64,000 nt of DNA from Paenibacillus arenosi (GTDB lineage: Bacteria > Bacillota > Bacilli > Paenibacillales > Paenibacillaceae). This document shows positions 36,353-43,434 of the stretch, piece by piece. Location of the stretch: NCBI RefSeq assembly GCF_014841135.1, contig NZ_JACYTN010000006.1, positions 124,001 to 188,000 on the forward strand, given 5' to 3'. The position numbers and the translations under genes were made by a program. Below the pieces are notes generated by a model. It did no database searches. It had not been told where the DNA came from and saw only the letters and a program-made list of their open reading frames with translations. Each line of letters begins with the position of its first letter. Positions within the stretch are counted from its first letter, which is position 1.

Positions 36353-37441
36353 TTACCTGTAATCTAATACAGGTCTAAATCCTATATTCGATGGGCTTGA
36401 ATATGATGCAACTGTACTAAATAAGCCCGTAATCATACCGTGATTGCCTCGCTGGATTCTACCCGAAACATTTGCATCAAATCCTGCCCTTGCTGGGAAA
36501 CCTTTTCCTACTGTATCTTTCACCCATGTTGTTGTTCCTTCATTCCAATGCCATATCTCATTGCTGTTCGTTCCATTAAACGCATTATTGGCTACGTACT
36601 TATCCCATTCATTGTCTTTAGGAAATGCACCTAGTCCTACATCTCTTAAACTAGGATTTCCTTCACTATCCTTGTAATATATACCGCCTGACGGAAATCG
36701 AATTACCGCATCTTTCATACCTTGGTTGTACAGCTGCCACTGATTAATGCCTGAATAAGCTTGACCATTGTTCGAAGTGAACTTGATACGTATTTTAGTG
36801 CACTCTATCGGTCTATCCATGATATATAGCCTAGTCTCAGATCCAGCCCACCCAACTTCATTCGTACGACTGTCTACAACGACCCAATCCACACCATCCC
36901 AAGCTTCAACATTCCAGTCCTTAATCATTGATGTGACGTTGGTTGCCGCTGCTTTTAATTTATAGTGAGTAGGACGCTCCGCCGTAACAAATTCATATTC
37001 TAACCATCCACTCACCGTCCTGCTATCCGTTACCCACCCCTCTTTGGCTTCATTAAATGCTTCCCAGGCTGGATAAGGAGAAGAATGAATGGAACTAGCA
37101 CTGGCCTTGCCATAAGGTGCTGTATTACTCGTCATTTCAGGAACTAAGCCCAAATTAAAGGGTCTCCCTTCTACATACCGACTAGCATGATAGGTCAGCC
37201 AGCTCTGTCCAAACTGAACGGTTCTATCCGCAATGAATAGTCCTTCGTCTACTTTTATAAAATAGAAAAAGCCAGATGGATTCGCACTACCTGCGGTCGG
37301 AAGCTCTGTTCCTACTATTTCGCCCAAATTAGAAAATAATCCGACCGAACCATTTCTTTTGTATGTACATGGAATGTAATCTCCTATTTGCATCCGATCA
37401 ACACGATTGCTTTCTCTACCACCGGTTAGTGGAACTGGCAT
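36353..37441 (-). CDS. Discoidin-like tail protein, partial paralogue of the giant fibre
   Basis: 362 residues, ATG with GGGGG 7 nt upstream. Its layout repeats residues ~585-920 of the 1841-residue protein: an IGDYIPCTYK..G..FSNLGE start, a FYFI.VD...ADR strand set, a discoidin-like centre with ..YPAWEAFN.., and a C-terminal DNEWDKYV...NIGFRPVLDYR module. It may be a short collar or a companion fibre. It lies 41 nt before the giant gene and is probably co-transcribed. The GFRPV ending recalls C-type-lectin-like folds, but I do not rely on that. Confidence 0.65.
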   Translation of the reverse strand: MPVPLTGGRESNRVDRMQIGDYIPCTYKRNGSVGLFSNLGEIVGTELPTAGSANPSGFFYFIKVDEGLFIADRTVQFGQSWLTYHASRYVEGRPFNLGLVPEMTSNTAPYGKASASSIHSSPYPAWEAFNEAKEGWVTDSRTVSGWLEYEFVTAERPTHYKLKAAATNVTSMIKDWNVEAWDGVDWVVVDSRTNEVGWAGSETRLYIMDRPIECTKIRIKFTSNNGQAYSGINQWQLYNQGMKDAVIRFPSGGIYYKDSEGNPSLRDVGLGAFPKDNEWDKYVANNAFNGTNSNEIWHWNEGTTTWVKDTVGKGFPARAGFDANVSGRIQRGNHGMITGLFSTVASYSSPSNIGFRPVLDYR

Positions 37442-37458
37442 ATGATCGCCCCCTATCT

Positions 37459-38253
37459 TTACAAAGGTGCCGCTTTGGCATAAATATAAAAATTGCCGCC
37501 GCTCATCGTATCTTCCTGTGAGACGGCTCTAACATAAAAGGAATGGTGACCTCCATCCTTCATCGTGCCATTAAAGTGCAGTTCATTCTCTGGTATGAAC
37601 GGAGTACTATATTGACTAATTTCCAGCTTCACTTTAGGTGAAAACTCTGGTGGTTTGAGGTATACCATCGGCTTAACTACATCAAAGCTGCTGTAATTGT
37701 ATACATTCACCTTTTGGGGCAGTGATGTTTGACCAGCTACTAACGTACCGAAATCCAAGTTTTTGAAAATATTTCCCTGTGCGTCGTGATAAGGATAACC
37801 TCCTTCATCCGTAAAAATAAGAGATGGATTCGTGAGAGGAAACATCTCTAATGTGAAATTATCAAGGTAAATACCATCCACATTATTTCCAGGCTTATAA
37901 TACTCTTGGTAATTAAACTCAAACTTCAACATATGTTCACCAGCTGGCAAAACCTGCTCATACTTCGTCCAAGCACGCCCATTCGTACCAACTATTTTTC
38001 GCTGATTATTTACATGGCAATAGTGGTATTCATAGTTATGTGAGGAATGGACCATATATATGAACGACATCTTCGTCTCATAAGGCACGTTAAACTTTAT
38101 TGTGAACGCAGGTCTTCTTGGTACTTTCGATGTAGTAATAGACTTCATTCCAGTATTTGAAAATGCAGCACTTTTTTCAAAATCACCTGCTACCTCAATC
38201 GCCATCGATTCCCCTTCAAATCCTTCTACCAAGGTAAACATTTTCGTTGTCAC
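37459..38253 (-). CDS. Tail/receptor-binding-like protein, twin A
   Basis: 264 residues from a GTG with AAGAGGTG upstream. Residues ~1-135 form a carbohydrate-binding-like beta-sandwich (FTLVEGFEG start, FTIKFNVP, KMSFIYMV, GEHMLKFEF, DNFTLEMFPL). Residues ~136-264 are almost identical to the same part of the next gene (twin B, 38272-39075), with SLIFT.EGGYPYHD and KNLDFGTLVAGQTSLP. Duplication with an evolving N-terminus suggests alternative receptor specificities on a common C-terminal mount. No named family is recognised. Confidence 0.6.
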   Translation of the reverse strand: MTTKMFTLVEGFEGESMAIEVAGDFEKSAAFSNTGMKSITTSKVPRRPAFTIKFNVPYETKMSFIYMVHSSHNYEYHYCHVNNQRKIVGTNGRAWTKYEQVLPAGEHMLKFEFNYQEYYKPGNNVDGIYLDNFTLEMFPLTNPSLIFTDEGGYPYHDAQGNIFKNLDFGTLVAGQTSLPQKVNVYNYSSFDVVKPMVYLKPPEFSPKVKLEISQYSTPFIPENELHFNGTMKDGGHHSFYVRAVSQEDTMSGGNFYIYAKAAPL

Positions 38254-38271
38254 ATCAACACCTCTTTCTCC

Positions 38272-39075
38272 TTACAACGGTGCTGCTTTGGCATAAATAT
38301 AGAAATCGCCGCCGCTCATCGTATCTTCCTGCGATACCGCTCTTACATAGAAGGAATGGTTGTCTCCATCCTTCATCGTTCCATTAAAGTACAGTTCATT
38401 CTCTGGTATAAATGGAGTACTGTATTGGCTAATTTCCAGCTTGACCTTAGGTGGAAACTCTGGTGGTTTGAGGTATACCATCGGCTTGACCACATCGAAG
38501 CTGCTGTAGTTGTATACATTCACCTTCATAGGCAGCGATGTTTGCCCTGCTACCAATGTACCGAAGTCTAAGTTTTTAAATATATTTCCGTGTGTATCGT
38601 GATAAGGATAACCTCCCTCATTCGTAAAAATAAGTGATGGATTCGTTAATGGAAACATCTCTAATGTGAAATCATCAAAATAGAATCCGTACGTATTATG
38701 AATTGAGGTATCATTTCGATATTCATACTGACAAGTAATCGTATGTTCTCCAGGTGATAGAATCTGTTCATATTTCCTCCAAGCTACACTTCCATCACCA
38801 TACAATTTCCGGATATTATCTACGAATAAATAGTAATATTCATATCTATGAGGGGCACGAATCATATACATAAAAGACATTTTGGTCTCCAATGGAACAT
38901 AAAATTTCAATGTGAAGGACGGCCTGCTATAGTTAATTTTCTTAGGCTTTTCAGTAGTCAATACCTTCCTCCCTGAATACGGGAACAGTGTACTTATTTC
39001 GTACTCCCCTGTCACCTCAATTGCCATCGAGTCTCCTTCGAATCCCTCTACTAGAGTAAACATTCGTGCAGCCAT
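38272..39075 (-). CDS. Tail/receptor-binding-like protein, twin B
   Basis: 267 residues, ATG with GAGGGGG upstream. Same architecture as twin A: diverged N-terminal beta-sandwich (shared FTLVEGFEG, ETKMSF.YM) and a nearly identical C-terminal ~130 residues ending in FYIYAKAAPL. The two genes lie head to tail with an 18-nt gap. Recent tandem duplication is likely; the near identity of the C-terminal half compared with the N-terminal half suggests selection or gene conversion on the mount and diversification of the binding face. Confidence 0.6.
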   Translation of the reverse strand: MAARMFTLVEGFEGDSMAIEVTGEYEISTLFPYSGRKVLTTEKPKKINYSRPSFTLKFYVPLETKMSFMYMIRAPHRYEYYYLFVDNIRKLYGDGSVAWRKYEQILSPGEHTITCQYEYRNDTSIHNTYGFYFDDFTLEMFPLTNPSLIFTNEGGYPYHDTHGNIFKNLDFGTLVAGQTSLPMKVNVYNYSSFDVVKPMVYLKPPEFPPKVKLEISQYSTPFIPENELYFNGTMKDGDNHSFYVRAVSQEDTMSGGDFYIYAKAAPL

Positions 39076-39090
39076 AATCGAACCCCCTCA

Positions 39091-39687
39091 TCATCTAAGC
39101 TCCCAAGTGATCATTCCACCAATGCCTTCTTGTAATGGTGCATCGATTATATCAACGCGATTTCCATTTCTCTTAATTTCTACACGACCATCTAAATCCT
39201 TATTGGCAACTAGCTTTATCTCCATGCAAGCAACTTGAGAGTGCGGAATTTGACACACCGCTTGAAAGTTAAACTCAACGTCCTCCAGCTTTAGTTTCAC
39301 TTTAAAGCCAAAGTTGAATTGAGTAATAGCACTGCTGCCAGAGCCAAGAATTCTAGGATTAAACGTAAATTCCGCATCCTTATACGTAATCAGGTCGTCG
39401 TACATAAATGGCTGACCTGTAAGCTGATATGACTTCTCTTCTGTTACATAATCGATTTGCAGCATATGTCCTAGAATCTTGAATATGCCCCCAAATACTT
39501 CAAAATACATTCGAGCATCATTACCAATCAGACCGAATCGAATCAGTTTATGCTTCTCAATATCTTGGAACCGATTCTCTTCGGTTGTCGTATAATCAAA
39601 TTCACTCAGCACTGTGCCATCTGCATATTCTGCTACCCATACAAATGGCTGACTGACAGGTGAGCGAGCTTCATAGTTTCCAAACAT
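39091..39687 (-). CDS. Hypothetical tail-region structural protein
   Basis: 198 residues; the ATG at 39687 follows GTGGAGG, so the frame extending to 39729 (through a terminator hairpin) is not used. Beta-rich: FVWVAEYADGTVLSEFDY start, IRFGLIG, AEFTFNPRILG, FNFGFKVKL. It resembles the small Bacillus-phage proteins whose N-terminus takes a WVAEY..G..L.EF form, but I cannot name a family. It starts right after a terminator, so it has its own promoter or reads through. Confidence 0.55.
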   Translation of the reverse strand: MFGNYEARSPVSQPFVWVAEYADGTVLSEFDYTTTEENRFQDIEKHKLIRFGLIGNDARMYFEVFGGIFKILGHMLQIDYVTEEKSYQLTGQPFMYDDLITYKDAEFTFNPRILGSGSSAITQFNFGFKVKLKLEDVEFNFQAVCQIPHSQVACMEIKLVANKDLDGRVEIKRNGNRVDIIDAPLQEGIGGMITWELR

Positions 39688-39711
39688 GTTAGTTGCCTCC
39701 ACTTTAATCGT

Positions 39712-39741
39712 GATAAAAAACAACCCCACTTTTCAGCGGGG
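39712..39741 (-). terminator. Intrinsic terminator after the 150-residue gene
   Basis: On the minus strand CCCCGCT pairs with AGTGGGG (one wobble), followed by TTGTTTTTT. Confidence 0.85.
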
Positions 39742-39748
39742 ATGTCTT

Positions 39749-40201
39749 CTACGTATATTGATAAGCGACACGAGTCAAGAACGTGAAGTTCCCTGCCGTT
39801 GCAGTTGCAGGCACATTAGCATGAAGCTCCACTTTACAATAGTTGCTTGCAGCAGCGACAGATCCGTCGTTTTTCGTACCTTTTATACGACCAGTCCCCG
39901 CCCCTTCAGCATGAATGGATTTGGTCACCGCTCCACCAATTGGCGTAAACGTACCTTCATTGGATAACCTAGCTTCGATCCACCTATTTGTAACCACTTC
40001 TCCTGTATTACTGCCTAAAATATCTTTCGTCGTTATCGTACAATTCGTCATGTCTGATACGTCACTAGATTGTTGTCGGTTATTCCAGATCATGAATGTC
40101 GTACCAACGGATACCGTTCCTGCATCTACGACCCCAATTGGCCATTCTGTTTGCTGTTTCGTATTATTCCCGTCATACCATTGAACAAATGGAGCTGACA
40201 T
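39749..40201 (-). CDS. Small beta-rich tail/decoration protein
   Basis: 150 residues; the ATG at 40201 follows AAAGGAGG, so the longer frame to 40249 is not used. The sequence is Thr/Gly/Ala/Asn-rich with alternating strands (VSVGTTFMIWNN, EARLSNEGTFTPIGG, CKVELHANVPATA). Enclosed between two terminators, it is its own transcription unit, with CTTATATTGA 31 nt before its start. This is often so for abundant structural or decoration proteins. No family recognised. Confidence 0.55.
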   Translation of the reverse strand: MSAPFVQWYDGNNTKQQTEWPIGVVDAGTVSVGTTFMIWNNRQQSSDVSDMTNCTITTKDILGSNTGEVVTNRWIEARLSNEGTFTPIGGAVTKSIHAEGAGTGRIKGTKNDGSVAAASNYCKVELHANVPATATAGNFTFLTRVAYQYT

Positions 40202-40232
40202 GTATACTCCTCCTTTACCTCTCGCTATGACC

Positions 40233-40242
40233 TCAATATAAG
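40233..40242 (-). promoter_or_regulatory. Candidate element-specific promoter motif
   Basis: CTTATATTGA on the minus strand, preceded by TATTGCTGT, 31 nt before the ATG at 40201. The same 10-mer occurs at the same distance before the next gene upstream (41444-41453). Confidence 0.35.
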
Positions 40243-40267
40243 ACAGCAATACGCATCTTTAACAAAT

Positions 40268-40300
40268 AGAAAGAAGAGACCTCGCAAGGCCTCTTCTTTT
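40268..40300 (-). terminator. Intrinsic terminator after the 368-residue gene
   Basis: On the minus strand AAAGAAGAG.CCT pairs with AGG.CTCTTCTTT around TGCG; the tail is CTATTTG. Confidence 0.8.
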
Positions 40301-40305
40301 GGAAA

Positions 40306-41412
40306 TTACATCACTTTTTTGTATTGTACGAATAGTACATCAGGAACGCCGTTCGTTACATTCAGTGTCTCAGGAGCGAAATTAAATCCTGTTATTTCTC
40401 CGCTGGCATTTTTGATGTAATCAAAGTTTACCGTCGGTGTTTGAAGTTGACCGTTAATTGCTAGTCTGACCGTTTTATCCTTAGCCCGGCCCTTAGCTAG
40501 CAAGTATTGAGTTTCCCCACCTACTGCTTCATATACTTCCTCTTCATCCTCGGTTTCCAACTTCGTAATGCGATCAGCTAATCCTGTAGATGTATCGCCA
40601 GCAGACTTTTGGCGTAGTGCAAGTTCTGTCAGTACTGCTTGCACCGTTAGTCCAGCATAGTTCGGATCTGTAACCACACCTACAAGACCTGCCCCCGCTG
40701 CTGCTGCCAAGTCTGCCTTCGCGGCTTGATCAGACGCTAAGCGATCCTGCACCTCTTTATTGATCTGGTCTTGGATAGCTAATGGAAGATTAGCATTTCC
40801 ATCATTGTCTAGTGTACCGGATGCACCATATACATCTTTCATCAGCTGAATCAGATTCATGTATGCCTTCGCATCCGTTGCACCTTCCACGAATCCTGCC
40901 CCACCTTTAATAATGGAATCTACAGGAAAAACGGACAAGTTTGTACGTACGACAAAACGATAATCAATGTTACCCACTCCTGCTGGGAAAGTATAAGGTT
41001 GTTCAACCCCACTCACCAAGCTATAAAATTTGAGCGTGTATACACCAGCTGCTTCTTCCAAGCGTCCGTATACTACATCAGCATCTACATCACCGATTGG
41101 CGTATCTGTGCCAGCAGCTCGGATTTGTACTTTTTCGGTTAGTACCACTCCTTCCACATTAATGCCTGTGGAAACGGCTCGGCTGCCAACATCTGCGGAG
41201 ACATCAAGCTGAGCAACACCCGCCACTGTTTTGTTATTTGCTTGAACGAACACATCAACCTTCGTATCTTCAAGTACTTCACGATGATTGTGAAAATTGA
41301 TGTTCAAGTACGTCTCGCTAATTTTGTGAGCCTCATCAAAATGATGGTTTCGCATAATTTTTTGATTTAGCTGCTCACCACGAAATCTAGCTATTCCTCT
41401 TGTTCCTGCCAT
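40306..41412 (-). CDS. Tail-fibre-like protein
   Basis: 368 residues; ATG at 41412 with GAGGTG upstream. The N-terminal ~30 residues (MAGTRGIARFRGEQL) resemble N-termini of tail-attached fibre proteins. Residues ~45-165 are beta-rich (VFVQANNKTVAGVAQLDV, VQIRAAGTDTPIGD), ~215-285 are helical (DQINKEVQDRLASDQAAKADL) and ~310-368 form a compact beta domain (LAINGQLQTPTVNFDY). The layout fits a trimeric fibre with a shaft and a C-terminal tip. No named family. Confidence 0.6.
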   Translation of the reverse strand: MAGTRGIARFRGEQLNQKIMRNHHFDEAHKISETYLNINFHNHREVLEDTKVDVFVQANNKTVAGVAQLDVSADVGSRAVSTGINVEGVVLTEKVQIRAAGTDTPIGDVDADVVYGRLEEAAGVYTLKFYSLVSGVEQPYTFPAGVGNIDYRFVVRTNLSVFPVDSIIKGGAGFVEGATDAKAYMNLIQLMKDVYGASGTLDNDGNANLPLAIQDQINKEVQDRLASDQAAKADLAAAAGAGLVGVVTDPNYAGLTVQAVLTELALRQKSAGDTSTGLADRITKLETEDEEEVYEAVGGETQYLLAKGRAKDKTVRLAINGQLQTPTVNFDYIKNASGEITGFNFAPETLNVTNGVPDVLFVQYKKVM

Positions 41413-41443
41413 ATTTATCACCTCATATAATGTAACTGCATAA

Positions 41444-41453
41444 TCAATATAAG
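41444..41453 (-). promoter_or_regulatory. Candidate element-specific promoter motif
   Basis: CTTATATTGA on the minus strand, preceded by TATTGCTT, 31 nt before the ATG at 41412. See 40233-40242 and 30727-30738. Confidence 0.35.
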
Positions 41454-41491
41454 AAGCAATAATGTTAGTATATCTCGCAGCATGTAAGATG

Positions 41492-42325
41492 CTAGATTCG
41501 AATCATCAACTCAACGGTAACACCTCGAATACCGGCACCCAATTCCGTTACATTTAATCGGAAATGATCATGTTTCGTTACCTTTGGATCAGCTAACGTG
41601 TAAGGTGCACTGCTTGAATTCGTAGACTTCTCATTTGGATCAAGAGTTACACCTTGACTTACAATGCTGTTCCATAGCGGAGTAGCATCATAGTCTGCCT
41701 GAGTACATCTTTCAATTTGCAGTACGGTCTTGCTCGTTCCAGCCTGTGAACAAGACACATATACTTCGGTAATCTCCCCATCGAACGGGAAGCGAATCTC
41801 TGTTCTTTCAGGACCTATTGACAATCTATTCATGACAAAGACAATCGTCTTTGTCTCTGCCTTCTGCTCCATGAGATCAAGTCGATTATCAAGACGGCTA
41901 TGTGGGATATCAGAGTCCTTATACTTTCTAGCTCCTATAATCTCTTCTTCCAGTGCCTTAAAACGAAGCTCATCGAAGCTGCCACCGCCTGTGTGACGAT
42001 ATTCCTGCTTCCAAGTCCGAATATAAATTTCATCGCCCACAACAAGAGGTACCGGCTGATCGGCTAACGGGTGTCCGGCAGGATACTTACCCAAGTCCAA
42101 TCGAATCGTCTGCGTATCTACCTCTTCGTAACCCCCACCAACTGAAAGCAACTGGCCATTAAAATAAACATCCAACATTCTAATTCCTAGCACATAAGGA
42201 TGAGCTGATGTAATAAACAAACCATTGTTGGTATCTAAAAAAGTCTGATCTATAATAATCTCTTGCTCCAACCAGTAGTTAGATACATTGCCAAATCGAC
42301 GCAGCAACATCTTCGTACCTGCCAT
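41492..42325 (-). CDS. Tail-region structural protein
   Basis: 277 residues, ATG with AGGAGGTG upstream. The first ~110 residues are a beta-rich domain (MLDVYFNGQLLSVGGGYEEV, LVVGDEIYIRTW), followed by a helix (FKALEEEIIG) and a second beta domain (PFDGEITEVYVSCSQAGTSKTVLQIER) of a jelly-roll kind often seen in phage receptor-binding proteins. Like its neighbour it begins MAGT. No named family. Confidence 0.6.
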   Translation of the reverse strand: MAGTKMLLRRFGNVSNYWLEQEIIIDQTFLDTNNGLFITSAHPYVLGIRMLDVYFNGQLLSVGGGYEEVDTQTIRLDLGKYPAGHPLADQPVPLVVGDEIYIRTWKQEYRHTGGGSFDELRFKALEEEIIGARKYKDSDIPHSRLDNRLDLMEQKAETKTIVFVMNRLSIGPERTEIRFPFDGEITEVYVSCSQAGTSKTVLQIERCTQADYDATPLWNSIVSQGVTLDPNEKSTNSSSAPYTLADPKVTKHDHFRLNVTELGAGIRGVTVELMIRI

Positions 42326-42340
42326 TGATGCATCACCTCC

Positions 42341-43426
42341 TTACATATGATCGATATCCAACATAAAGTGCAGCGGCTTAATGCCAAAATGCGAGGATTT
42401 TCGTTCTACCTTCATCCAGAACTTCTTTTTCCCAAGCGGATCAAGCGATCCCATAGTTAGCTTTTGTGTATAGTTCCCATTAGGTTTATCCGTCCCATCA
42501 TCATGGCATATATCTGCCCACTCATATCCAAATTCGTCACGATACTTTAATATACCCATCGAAATATCACGGGCCGCTTTATTGGCAGATGGATTATGCA
42601 GTTCCATTTGAACTTGAATCACATTATCATACATCGTCCCAAGATTCGTCTGACCAGTAAGATTCAACTCTGTACCACTCCAAAGGACACGAAGATCAGT
42701 ACCATAAAGATAGACGTCTCCACCATACATAGTTGACACATCCAGTGTTGATAACAACGCACCATGATTGTCGTACACCTTCAATTGACCATGGTAAGCT
42801 AATGTAGGAAGATCAAACTCAACGCCTGTCCATCCTGGTAGAACAGTAGCTGAGGCTATCATATGTCCATTCGCATCGCAAAGGTAGGCAGTATAATCTG
42901 CTGGTAGGTTGCCTAATGTAACCTGGCTGCTGCGGCACAACACAACGCGATCCAGTTTCAAATCGACGAATCCGTTTACTTGAGGATTTTTGAGAATGGC
43001 TCCTAGTTTGGCTGCTGCAAGTGGGGCTGTATCAAACAACTCCCACCCGTACCCACGATCTGCGTAAAAGGTCCACTGGTTATCTTTTTTCTGAACACGC
43101 CACTTGCTGTATTCAACTGTTGTCGTGTCTTTACTCTCTAGAAATTCCAAACGATGATACCCGTCCTGCCATACGACGATACCCCCCTCATCCCCTAGCT
43201 CAGTAGGAATATAGTCCGCTGACACCTCACATACAAGGTTTGCTTCTCCTGCCGGAATATCGAATAAAACCATTGTTTCTATACTCGTATGGGCCATATG
43301 TAATTGATGAATACTTGTATCTAGCTTACAAGCATTAGCAGGAGAGATTTGATAGCGAGGGTCTATCCCCACGCTATCAAACGTATCATCAAACAATAAC
43401 CCGCTCCATTTCTTATATATCCCCAA
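42341..43426 (-). CDS. ConA-like/LamG-type tail protein
   Basis: About 361 residues. I prefer the TTG at 43426, which has GGTAGGTGG just upstream overlapping the stop of the previous gene; a TTG at 43468 would give a 34-nt overlap. Residues ~10-175 resemble a concanavalin-like beta-sandwich (LLFDDTFDS, AGEANLVCEVSADYIP, GGIVVWQDGYHRLEFLE, WELFDTAPLA). The C-terminal ~150 residues are a separate beta domain (VYLYGTDLRVLWSGTEL, VQMELHNPSANKAARDI). It is likely a glycan-binding accessory tail protein. Confidence 0.6.
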   Translation of the reverse strand: MGIYKKWSGLLFDDTFDSVGIDPRYQISPANACKLDTSIHQLHMAHTSIETMVLFDIPAGEANLVCEVSADYIPTELGDEGGIVVWQDGYHRLEFLESKDTTTVEYSKWRVQKKDNQWTFYADRGYGWELFDTAPLAAAKLGAILKNPQVNGFVDLKLDRVVLCRSSQVTLGNLPADYTAYLCDANGHMIASATVLPGWTGVEFDLPTLAYHGQLKVYDNHGALLSTLDVSTMYGGDVYLYGTDLRVLWSGTELNLTGQTNLGTMYDNVIQVQMELHNPSANKAARDISMGILKYRDEFGYEWADICHDDGTDKPNGNYTQKLTMGSLDPLGKKKFWMKVERKSSHFGIKPLHFMLDIDHM

Positions 43427-43434
43427 AATTCCAC

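Noticed and set aside
36353-37441. Diversity-generating retroelement target, because of the GFRPV lectin-like ending
   Set aside because: No reverse transcriptase and no template repeat seen in the window; the two GFRPV modules differ throughout, not at scattered adenine-derived sites.
39687-39729. Longer start for the 198-residue tail protein
   Set aside because: It would put coding sequence through the terminator hairpin at 39712-39741; the ATG at 39687 has a good ribosome site.
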